Below, piece after piece: positions 46,501 through 58,500 of a stretch of 64,000 nucleotides of DNA. Origin of the DNA: Haemonchus contortus (taxonomy: Eukaryota > Nematoda > Chromadorea > Rhabditida > Trichostrongylidae); NCBI GenBank assembly GCA_000469685.2, contig LS997567.1:38095005-38159004 (forward strand), read 5' to 3'. The number at the start of each line of letters is the position of its first letter. Positions within the stretch are counted from its first letter, which is position 1. The position numbers and the translations under genes were made by a program. The notes under the pieces were generated by a model. It saw nothing but the letters and a program-made list of their open reading frames with translations. It was not told the DNA's origin and made no database searches.

Positions 46501-49500
46501 GAAGTAAGGTAATGAGCCGGACTTAAGAACTCGGCCACTTATAACAACGATTTTCCAATTTTTTTTTGACTAGTGCTTGTTTTTGGGAGAACGTGGACCA
46601 AACCTGTATGGAACACTTAAGCGAGGATATCGATCCACTCAGCAGGAGTAGATCATCAAATTTCGCTCTGTACAAAGACTGATACTAGTACACACACTAC
46701 GAGATTCAACATTCTGCTACTGTTTACGGATTCAAAAACCTCAGGAATTTAGAGTCCTCAGCGTCAAGGAACCCTCAGGAACCCGAACAAAGCATTTTAA
46801 TCCGTGACGAAGTGTGTCACCCCTGTCATCCCATTTTTAATTTTTATTTTTAGTTAGGATTTCTCAGCTGTTGGCATTCGATCAGTATTTCGCCATATTC
46901 TATTTTCAGTTCACTAGTTTAGGCATTCATTGGAATAAATAATGCATTTCTTCACTCATTAATTTCAAATACTCCTTGGCCCGCTAGGCTGACTGAAAAA
47001 ACTTCAACTTTACTATTTTACTAGTACCCCTACGCCTCCTAATTCGAGTTGATCATCGAAACTTCGTGACTAACCCTTTCAAATATCGGATCATATGATC
47101 CCTTTGACGATCTCCTCAACTCCGAGTACGTGGCGCATTCCTCGTTTGCTCGTGATGGTGGGGCGGGAGCATTCTGAACAATAATCTTAGCAATTGAACA
47201 TGCTGAAACGTGCTCTATTAGTGAAGTAGATTATTGTGAGTAAGTAAACTGTAAATACCTCAAATATTAGTTCTTCGAGTGAAAAAACTTTTTTAAAACT
47301 TTTAAACTGTATTCACAATCCAACCAGAGGGAACTCGTCAAAGAAATATTAATATTAAGTTATAAATATAGGAGAATGGGTATCACTAACCTTCGATCCT
47401 CTGGAATAACTGATATAGTCGATATTCCCATTCAAATTAGCTTTACCTCGTAGCGTGCTCGATGGAGCCGGAGGAGGAGGATCATTGCGTCTGAAACGCC
47501 AGCGGAATCAGAAAAAAAGTTTAAAAAAAAACAAAAAAAAAATTGATCAGGCGATGCTAGTTGCGATGACAGGAGTCCCAAGCGAGACAGGACTTAGACC
47601 AGCTTTTACACTTTAAGCTATGAATTGGTACCACTAAGGAAGAAAGGGGTATCATACCACTCTCTATCCTACAGTAATGCAGTGAGGCAGTAAAACCACC
47701 TTTCTGGAGAAGAGCTCGACATTTAAGCCTTCCAAAATCAAATTCAGACCCAAAGAAATCTGGATCCATTGACCGCAATGATGAAGCAATGCAAAATGGC
47801 GCCGCTACAGTTGTTGTGGCCCGGGGATTAAATCCAGGGCTGAAGCCATTTAACCAGACATCCCTTTTTTGTAGTCCGCCTTTGTGTTCAAAACCCGTCA
47901 AAGAGCATGAAACGTTTGACTTGAACATTAACCGAATCCCGCGATTCATTCCCTAGAACATGCACACAATCAAACGCCACTACGATTCTGAATGTAACTT
48001 CAATGCACCTGCGCATCCCAACAACTGTTTCATCACCGTCAGAAGCTTTCACTCTTTACCCTTTCAAAAGTGGAACGTAGATGTCCACAACAAGCGCTAT
48101 CAAAAAAAACAGCAATCAATGAGCCCTTCAGAGCAACATGTTACCCTGTCATGTTCCTCATTTTAGCTAACCAGTATTTCAGGTGTACCACTCAAATAGC
48201 CATACTCTGACACTCAGTTTTACTGCAGTCGCTATTGCAAATGGGTTGAAAAAATGACAAGGTAAAGTAATGAAATAGTAGAGACTTACCTAGTATGTTG
48301 TACCATAGGCTCTTGCACTGCCGGAGCAACGGAGCGTGCTGAAAGCATTGGCGACGGCACCTGCACGGGATGGACCTTTGCTGAATTCGTCAACGTGTCC
48401 AATGGGTTATTCATTGTGCGTCGATAATCCTGGAATTTCTATTTGTTTTGACACTTCAGCATCATTCGAAGCGTGAGTTTAATAAACCTATTGACACACT
48501 AGATGTTACCCGACCATTCAAATAACAAGGAGATGGAACAAGTAAGTTTATATAGTAAAAAGGTTCCAATAAAGTAGCCGTTGCTCAACATTCTGCAGGA
48601 AATTCCAATAGTACAACCAGTTTTTTCTATTTGCAGGAAACGAGAGCTCCGCATCGCATGACTCAAGGGGATTATCCCTATAGTAACGTGGATATAACGG
48701 AACTGAGCTTTTCCGTCTTTGAAAGTGAACCAACTAGTTTTTAACTGGTAAATCCTTTCTGAGACCTATTTATAAAGTCAAACCCCCTAAGAAATGCTGA
48801 AAGATTCATAAGGTGATTTGACGAGTTAAATATAATCAAGTGGAAATAAATACTGAAAAACTTTATGACAGCGTAATCCGACCATCTGGATGTAACTCTA
48901 CAACGGAAGCCAGTAACGGACGGAACTCAATCCTAGTGACCATAAAAGGTTCCTGGGCTAAATGGACTACAAAAACTCATTCCCATACCCACAACGTGTC
49001 GTATTCCGTGCCTCAAAGCATATCGGAACGATTGGGGGCCTAGTTACTGGTAAATTTCTGGAAAACCCTCATAAAATGGAGATGGCAAAGTAAACTGGAT
49101 CCGATAAAAAATACAAGAAAAATTGTAATATTCAAATAATCTGCAGAAAAAAATCTGGGTGAAACTGGCCATAGTAATACTAGTCAAAGTAGTAACTAAA
49201 GAGTAGGTGTGTTCACTTACCTTGAGCTTCTTTATAGCTAAGCCGAGGCGTTTCAGATGGCCTAATCTCTTCACGCCTATGTCCTCGAAATCCTCCCAAC
49301 TCAACTTCATCACCTCTTGAACTGAATCATAGCCTTGGGAATCGAAAACGCTGATGTATTCGGGTAATGCCAACAACGTAAGCCATTCACTAAATTGACA
49401 ATTATACAAAAACGAACCTTGTCTAAAAAGTAATCAATCAATAACGCGTCCTGAAAAGAAAACAAGCCCTAACCTTAAGCCTCCTTGTGGTGGAACAGAT

Positions 49501-52500
49501 GGCCAACTGTCAGTGATTTGCCAGCTATGGATCTCATTCATCAATCGTTTTCGATGAGCTGGATTCGTTATCCCCAGAGACAGCAGATCTTCAGGCGTGA
49601 TTCGAGCTAAACAGTTCCCATTTGGATGCAGTTCCGCTTGATTACCAGTTTATTGGCTTCAGTAATCGCTCGGATTACTGGTAAAGAAGGTACTATGTAC
49701 TTTTGACGAACCTATTGACGATAAGTCATATCCTTGGGTGAGGAATAGCGCCAGATATTCAGCCATACCAATCTTATCCAACCATAGGGCTAATATTTCA
49801 GCTTCGGGTACTCCTTTTGCTACCATTTGGGTAACATTAACGGGCGTTTCGGATGATGACGAATAAAAAGACTCATCGAGAGCGTCAACGGATGATGAAG
49901 CGAGTGATGATGACCCACTAAAATGCTGATATTACGGTATGAAAAAGGAGTAAAAGGGGATTCATCACCGGCCAGGAATGTTACAAACCTTCCACCGCTT
50001 CCACTTGAATGTACACTTATTCGACTTGGTGGTGAATCTGTATGGCTGCTGGGTGTGAGTAACGAAGTCGTATGGAATGATGACGATGATGATGAAGCCG
50101 ATGTTGTGCCATGTGACTGAAAAACGGTTGTTTAATGGAAATATTGCCTTACTATTCCCCCATGCACTTCCTGACACCATATCTAATATTGTCATCAGTG
50201 GGATGAGCCCCATTTGTCCATCATTTGAACGGCTGATGAGTGGTAGCTAGCCGGACGGCCGGCCGCCGGCTGCACTGATCTGTCACACCGATGAAAAGCG
50301 CTGTCTCTCGAACCATGAAACCCAACACGACTATTGAATCTAACGGACAATGGAAGCCAGCGGCTTCGGCTAGTTGAAAGATAGCTTCGGGGGTACATTA
50401 CTACTAAGAAACTGGTATGCCACATGACCGGGAAGATGATTATGGACCCTCGAAGAGATACTTTTACATCAGCTCTAAGTAGCGAAATACACGGATTACT
50501 GGAATGCTTTACGAGTTATATACCATCCTTACCTTCATGCTTTCGAATCCGGAACTGCCTTGACTTGAATTCGATCCCGTCGAAATACGATGCGATGGAT
50601 CCGGAAGCACCGACGTTGAAGGATACGCCAAAGACGTCATCCCTAAAATGAAATCTTTGGAGCCATGAAGAAATAGGACCACATTGACGAAATTCTTCGT
50701 ATTGATGAAAGCTAGACAGCCAAGTTTTTTCTTTACCAAGTTACTGGAATGTACTTGTAAATCAACTTGGAAACTTGGAGACGTCGCAATATGACTCATA
50801 GTTCAATAGGCTCAGCATTTGCTGTCATTTATGGAAGACTGATGAAAATGGGGTGGGCGTGAACGTGTTTGGATAAAGCCGGCAGAGGAAACTCGTACAA
50901 AAAAAGGCTTCATACAAGGTTAGAAAACTATTTTGATTACTTGTGAGGCTCTGAGGAGACGAAAATGAAGAAGTTTGGACGGGATTTCAACATGTTTGAA
51001 AGCCCAAGAGTATATGAGGCCAGCCATGGCAGGTTTTGTTAACTATCACAACCATGGCGATCACCCAACAGCCTTACCCTGTTGGGGGAGGCTGACTGAA
51101 CGTTTTTACGTTAAAACATTTGCCTCCGTCAATTTGATTCCATTTATCGGGGTAAACGAGTTATTTCGATAACAGGATGAAGGAAAGTGAAAAGGAGAAA
51201 TACGAAGAAGGAGAAAAAAAAAGAGGAAAATGACTGGGATACAGCATAGCCGAAGGAAAACACTGCTAGTATAGGAGACAATGGAGAGGTACGAGCTTGA
51301 GGGCGTGATGATTAACGCTTTGCGCTCAAAGGCGAGAGTACAAGCCATTCCAGTAGATGCTCCAGACACGGGCAGCGCCTTGAAATCAAACACCCTCACA
51401 ACACCCAACATCATCGACACACACACATTTGACTAAAATAATACCAGAGCAGTAAGTAATATAAAAATACTCTACAAGAAAAAATATTGATAAATATGAG
51501 AACTAGAGGCTAGAAAAAGTATGAGCTCGAAATTAGCAAAGTCTAATAAACATTTGATATACTCCTTACTAGGCAATATGAGGAGATAAAAATAGAAGGT
51601 CTGTAGCTATAATTAAATTTAAATCACCAACTAATCAATTAATCAAGAATCAGCATCTAACAGTCTGCAAACAGTACATTTGGTCCTATCAATACATCTT
51701 TTTCTCAAATCAACGATTCAAAAAAGTATCCTATTAAGGTATTGGTATCATTCTTCACCATGTGGTACACTTCGGAATAAGCATTTATCAGCTTGTGGTA
51801 AGAATTCAGAGTGCTCTCCTACCCCGAGTAAAGCACCTGTCTGAAGGCACAAATTTTCCGACAAAAAATAAAATAAAACAATTAATATCGATCTACCTTG
51901 TAGTACAGTTCATGTTGAGCTTATACTAGTCTCTAAGCAGTATTCCAGCAACCCTCTATCCTCAAAGTGATGCATCTGCTTTAGGAGATTATATTAATCA
52001 TATTATTATTACGTATATTATTATATATTGCATTATTTACCTATTTAATTATTATAACATAATATTTCGACACAAAAAGCTAAAATATTAATTTCCATCT
52101 ACTATGTAGTACACTTCATTATCATTCATTACCAAGTGCCACCTTTCTTCGACCGATGAACCCCCATCCATCGTCCCTCTCAAAAATCAAAAGGTCTAAT
52201 ATGGAAACGATGTCCTGAAAAAGCTGCAGCTGACCACCTCTATTGACTTGTTATTATTACTCGAGTAATTTTTTTAATTGATGTACTCGAAAAAGCGCTA
52301 CTTACGAAATGACCTAGTACCTTTCGGTACAACTTGGGTACAGCTACACTCCATACGGTCTCTGGCGACAACTCGATCTCCTCAACATTAATCCAGCCTT
52401 TTCCGAAGGACATGTCCAGAAAAAGCTAATCAATACCAGACTTAAAAAGTAAAATAACCTAGGTTGTTCCCATTTCCGAATAGCGAGGGGCCATATAGTT

Positions 52501-55500
52501 ATGTACACAAGCCGATGCAAGTGCATCTATTAGGGAATGCCTTCAAAAACTCTAATCGAAATAGTACATTCGAAATAAATGGTGCATGCATATACGCGCA
52601 TGAAGACTCAGCGTAACGGGAGATGAGAAAATTCGTGGGAGGAGGAGGGAGAGAGTGTGGAAGCTGTGAAATAGTGCGGATACGAATTCAATCTGCATCC
52701 CCATGCTGTGTAAACGAATAAAAACTATTCAACTAGTAGCAAACGTTTCACCACATCATTACTAAAGTACAAAATTTTCTTACTTCAAATAGTAAAGTGG
52801 TTCAAGTATGTGCAGCAGGCAGTGTACTACTGAGGGGCTACCTACATACCCACACACACGCATATGCGGACGGACAAGAAAGAAACACCGGCTGAAAAGC
52901 GTCGTGCTTGATTCAGACTAGTTGTGGAAACTTTGTCATGCTTTTGAAAAACACCGTCGAAATGTTCAACGCCACACAGCCAGCTACACAATACAAGGGT
53001 TGAAGTGAAGAGATGTGCATAACGAAAAATCCCCGCTGCGAACTTTTTTTTCACCTCTCCCTCACTCCTTTCCTGAATATTAGAGCATGAGCAGAAAATT
53101 GTGTATAGAGTGCAAAGGGGAGAACGGGAAGGGGACCGAAGCGGATGGAGCGACGACGCCGTCTACTACTCTTCCGACGGCACAATCGTCGGCGTATAAG
53201 GTCGACAACGAAACAAAGGCTATGGGCAAAGGTGCGTGAAATAAAGGATAAGCGGATAAAATGCTTAGCGATTGTCTATTCTTCCGAAAATATGCCAAGG
53301 AAACGACCTCTATTCGAACTCACAAGGGGTCCAGCTCCGAGAAGGATTACAGCCTACTTAATGTTCAAATATTGCTTTGCCGTACAGGTTTGTTATGGTT
53401 GAACCGCTTTATTGGTCAACGTTTCGACTGAATCGTCGTCTTCAGGACCTGAAAATAGTTCGAAGCTCCTGATCTGTGACTTACCCGACCAAGCGCCTAA
53501 ACGCGCTAGGCTAGTTGCAACGACTCCCGGAAACTCAAATACGGAAAAGTTTCAGCAAAAAGACCAACCTTCTGCGGTTCCACCAGCGTTACGTCCCACT
53601 CTGTGTGAACAACAAGGGATCAATGAGTCACCATCGATGGTCGTAAGATAAGAACTGTGCGGGTGATCTCAAAGTCCACAAAAGGGAATGAACGGCAAGA
53701 GTTCACTCGTTATGGTCAAACACTCATTTCGGTTGTTCAGGCCTGGATTTTTCGTGCGAATATGTAACGCTTCCAGTATCTTTCTGGCACCGATCTCGTT
53801 CTCGTAGGCTAGGATTTTGCATTCGATGTCGAAATCATTGCCTTGATGACCTTCTAGTCGGTGCCTCCCAAGTGGTGTTAGTAGACTTCCACGCCTTTTT
53901 CCTGCTAGATGTTCTTTGACACGTATGCCGAGCATCCTTCCCGTCTCACCAATATATATTTCGTCACAGACTGAACACCGAAGTTGATAAACCGTCCCTC
54001 GCTGTGTGCAATCTCCGACTTTTCCAAACGGACAAATGACGCAGTTATCCGTAGAACATGCACGGTCGTAAAGTCTATTGCGGACTAGTTGACGTTTGAT
54101 ATTGTCGCCTGGTAAGTTTATCAGGACAACACTATCGGCTAAATCCGCGCGTGCTATGCACTGCCTGTTTTCTGCGCTAATTTTGTCCGATATGAAAGGA
54201 AGCCGGAGATACACCATATTCTCAGGATTCCCTGGGAAATGCCTTTTCAAGCCTGATCTTCCGTGTTGTGTCCCATAACCATTCATCCTTGCTATCTCAG
54301 ATGCTATCATATCAGGCTTGAAAAGGCATTTCCCAGGGAATCCTGAGAATATGGTGTATCTCCGGCTTAGCATCTGAGATAGCAAGGATGAATGGTTATG
54401 GGACACAACACGGAAGATCAGGCTTGAAAAGGCATTTCCCAGGGAATCCTGAGAATATGGTGTATCTCCGGCTTCCTTTCATATCGGACAAAATTAGCGC
54501 AGAAATCAGGCAGTGCATAGCACGCGCGGATTTAGCCGATAGTGTTGTCCTGATAAACTTACCAGGCGACAATATCAAACGTCAACTAGTCCGCAATAGA
54601 CTTTACGACCGTGCATGTTCTACGGATAACTGCGTCATTTGTCCGTTTGGAAAAGTCGGAGATTGCACACAGCGAGGGACGGTTTATCAACTTCGGTGTT
54701 CAGTCTGTGACGAAATATATATTGGTGAGACGGGAAGGATGCTCGGCATACGTGTCAAAGAACATCTAGCAGGAAAAAGGCGTGGAAGTCTACTAACACC
54801 ACTTGGGAGGCACCGACTAGAAGGTCATCAAGGCAATGATTTCGACATCGAATGCAAAATCCTAGCCTACGAGAACGAGATCGGTGCCAGAAAGATACTG
54901 GAAGCGTTACATATTCGCACGAAAAATCCAGGCCTGAACAACCGAAATGAGTGTTTGACCATAACGAGTGAACTCTTACCGTTCATTCCCTTTTGTGGAC
55001 TTTGAGATCACCCGCACAGTTCTTATCTTACGACCATCGATGGTGACTCATTGATCCCTTGTTGTTCACACAGAGTGGGACGTAACGCTGGTGGAACCGC
55101 AGAAGGTTAGTCTTTTTGCTGAAACTTTTCCGTATTTTAGTTTCCGGGAGTCGTTGCAACTAGCCTAGCGCGTTTAGGCGCTTGGTCGAGTAAGTCACAG
55201 ATCAGGAGCTTCGAACTATTTTCAGGTCCTGAAGACGACGATTCAGTCGAAACGTTGACCAATAAAGCGGTTCAACCATAACAAACCTGTACGGCAAAGC
55301 AATATTTGAACATTATGTAAAATGCCCAGGTTTCAAGAAGACCGAACATGGAAGTTGTTACAGCCTACTTAATTCATTTTTTATCCGCTCAAACAGCTCC
55401 AGTTTCCCTTTCAGGGTATACTCCGCATGTTATTTAGTTTGTTTTGAAAACTAACTGGGTATTGTATCTTTATTTATTTAATATTATGATATTACTATAT

Positions 55501-58500
55501 TATAACTTATTATTACCATTTACTATCATTTACTATCACCATTTATTGTTAATTACTACTATTTATTATTACTTTTTACCATTTATTATTAATTTATTAT
55601 ACATTATATATTGCTAAATGAACTGTTTACTGTTTAATAAACATATTTAGTATTATTTGATGACCATAGACCAGAAAAGACTGAAAGCCCAGGTTGAACA
55701 GCAGCGCGAAATCCGATCCTGCACAACATGCATCTGGGAAGCACCCCAACCATCCCCCCAGCTTCGATCTAATGTACTGGAAACTCGTTTATACTACTTT
55801 GTATTTATTGAAAAGGGCTCAATAGAACAGTCCATTAGTATCATTTTGTAAATGGAACTATAAAAAATGTACTTTGTCCAATATTGCCCCGTCTCTATGA
55901 CTACATACCTATGTATATGAACCGTCATATGTAAACGGGCATAAGCAAGCCAAAAAAGCAATGTGACCCTTACTAGTAAACATGTGCAAGTAAAGTAAAC
56001 ATAGTAAACATAGCTTTTTCCCATTCAAAAGACTTTGTTAATTCTTTCTAGTGGACCACCCCTTCTTCGTTCATACGATTCCTCGATTAACGGACCACTC
56101 CCTCTTTCTCCCTGCTTTCGGCCTTTGAGGAGGATGACCAAGCTCTAACCTTGACCCACAAATAGTAAATAAAAAATAAAACCGTAGAATGTGGAATGAA
56201 CTTTTCCACTAATCTGAAAATTTTAAAAGCAGAAGATTACTGGTAATGTATCCTATGCTGATGTTACAACATGAGAGAAACTGGAAACTCTTGACAATTT
56301 CCCGAGTAAATCAAACCGTGAAACAGGATTTATTGGCAGAGCGATTGTCGAAAAACTTTTCGGAATCGATGCTTCATGATATTATTAGAGTTGAGCGATA
56401 TGATTGATGAAAAATATAGGAATGTCACAAAACCCTCCTGGGAAAGTCAAGAGACCCACCCACCCATGGGGGCAACAACAATCGGGTGTTCTGAATGGAA
56501 TTATAAGTACATCGAGAGGAAGTGGTTCTGGCCGTTCAATCGCGCATATTGTGTTGACCCGACAACGGACCACCACGAAACACACAGCGCACTCTCGCAT
56601 GAATAATTTGAGGGTCGAGCCATCATTACGATTGCTCTCACTCATTCTCCCGACCCACCCAGCAACACCCCGAGAGTTGCACGAGCTGCTTTGGAGAGCA
56701 TGAATAGCTGCTGCTGCTGCTGCTGCTTTGCACCCACCACAGGGCAACGGTAGGGAGCAGCTTGACAACACATAGTTGGAGGACGAGTGGGAGGGAGAGA
56801 CTGAGCTATGAACGGAGAGCAGCAGCAGCAGCAGCACCAGGACCACCGACATCGCGCACAACCGCAAATGCACATGTAATCCTTGACGAAAGCTGAACGT
56901 CAACGACCTGTCGGACCACCCGTTAAGCCGAGCATTTGCACACACCCACACAGACACATTTGCTGCATAATTACGGGGATTCACTGTGAATACGTTAATA
57001 GCGTGAATATAATTTGGCAAACATTAAGTGATTGGTTGAACAGGTTACTAAAGCACTTAAGTAAAGTGGAAATTTCTCATTCCACCCAGCTGTACCTTTA
57101 CAACCCAGTAAAACTCCCAGGAACCTGAACCCAAGGTCGTTTGAAAACCTGAATGACCTCCACCATCCTTGAACAGGCACCGAGTTTAGCATTTCTATGT
57201 AATTCATTTAAATATCTACACCTCTAGTTATTGCCAACTTGTATAGCCCCTATAACCCCACCAAGTTAACATTTCGACTTACTTTTTGACATCAATAGTA
57301 ACTACACTTATCAGTGGAACATCAAGACGCCCTCAACATCTGATAAGTACCCAACTGCGCTGCCAGAGACGTCAAAACAAGGCGCTCTGGTTAAGAAGGG
57401 TATGGAGCCGGATCAGAAGCACCTAATATTATATGATAGAGTAATTAGATTGTTAATAAAACCATTAAACAAATATTGATTGTAAACTACAAACTGTACT
57501 GTATAATAGCCTCGCACCACTTTATTTTTCATTTTTACAAGGTTTTTCTCAGTTAAGTCATAGAAATGCACAAAGGCACAAGAAAATAAAGTCAGAACCA
57601 GGCGGAAATCCATTTGAATAAACGAGTCATGACCTTCAAAAAGTCCCACCTCCACTGAATAGAGCTTTTCTTTGGCGATCTGAATAGAACGTGGGAAGGA
57701 GGAGAAAAGTGTCATCGACCACCCATATTAAGTGCACGAAGAACTGCTTACGATGTTCATAGAATTAGCGCTCGACACAGGTTGATTCCATGCCAGGATG
57801 GGCCATGCATATGACATCTATTCAGAACCATAGCAACAATTGAAACCGTATCCAACTAAAAAGTTGATTAGACAGGTCTTTCCGACAATTTTCCGTCCAC
57901 CCAGACGAACCTACTCACAAACTATCCCATCCGTAGGGATTGAGGTTTAAAGCTACCGATGAAGTGTTCCAAGAATATCGCTATTACAGTCGGCAATAAA
58001 CCAATATTATTACTTACAAAGCGGTTGACTGCCTAGCAATACATCAAAATGTTATGGATAACATCGATTTTGAAGCACTACTAGTTGATAAAAAAATATA
58101 TAACTTAAAATAGCAGAAAAATTGAGAGGCATCAGCGTGGCCGTTAAAATCACGAACAGCTGTGGAACTGTCTAGCTTTCACGCACTGGAATTTCAGGTC
58201 AAACTCGGATGGCTGTGTACTTATAAACAAGCAGTAATTATGACGTCACACGCAGTAAGCAAGGAGCCAGCCAGCCGTCAACACGATCAACACCAATCGT
58301 CACGTCCAATGATGTTGCTAATGGTGTTGTCGACGGCTTCAATGAATGAGCGTGTGAACGAACGAATTCATCAGAACTTTTGACAGAAAACAAGCGATGC
58401 GATGAGAAGCGATGCAGGCAGGCTATGGTGGAAGGCTTCCTCTTTTGATGGGGCTCTGGATATTGCGCCGAACGAACCGAATGAACGAAAGTGTTTGCTG

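Larger units (their letters stand above)
53363..55357. mobile_element. Head-to-head pair of 5'-truncated Penelope-like retroelements
   Basis: Left arm (minus-oriented, 53,360-54,305) and right arm (plus-oriented, 54,369-55,314) are inverted copies whose coordinates all sum to 108,674. There are therefore no indels over 946 bp, and I counted only about five mismatches. Each carries the C-terminal GIY-YIG part of a Penelope-like protein and about 300 bp of 3' sequence. The reverse transcriptase is missing from both. The 63-bp spacer repeats a piece found inside each arm. The right side extends about 43 bp past the palindrome. A perfect 16-bp direct repeat brackets the whole, consistent with a single recent insertion into the Caskin intron. 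Confidence 0.85.

Noticed and set aside
53412..53651. Plus-strand 79-codon frame over the left arm's end
   Set aside because: Antisense of the element's 3' region, which contains the ribozyme-like motif; no homologous frame is kept in the right arm.
53669..54406. 245-codon start of the left Penelope-like frame
   Set aside because: The first 40 residues come from reading backwards through the spacer and the opposite arm; the mirrored start at 54,286 matches the right copy.
56385..57020. 211-codon minus-strand frame
   Set aside because: Low-complexity leucine/valine and Cys-rich stretches arise from CAG/CTG repeats and GC-rich sequence; no splice context or domain.
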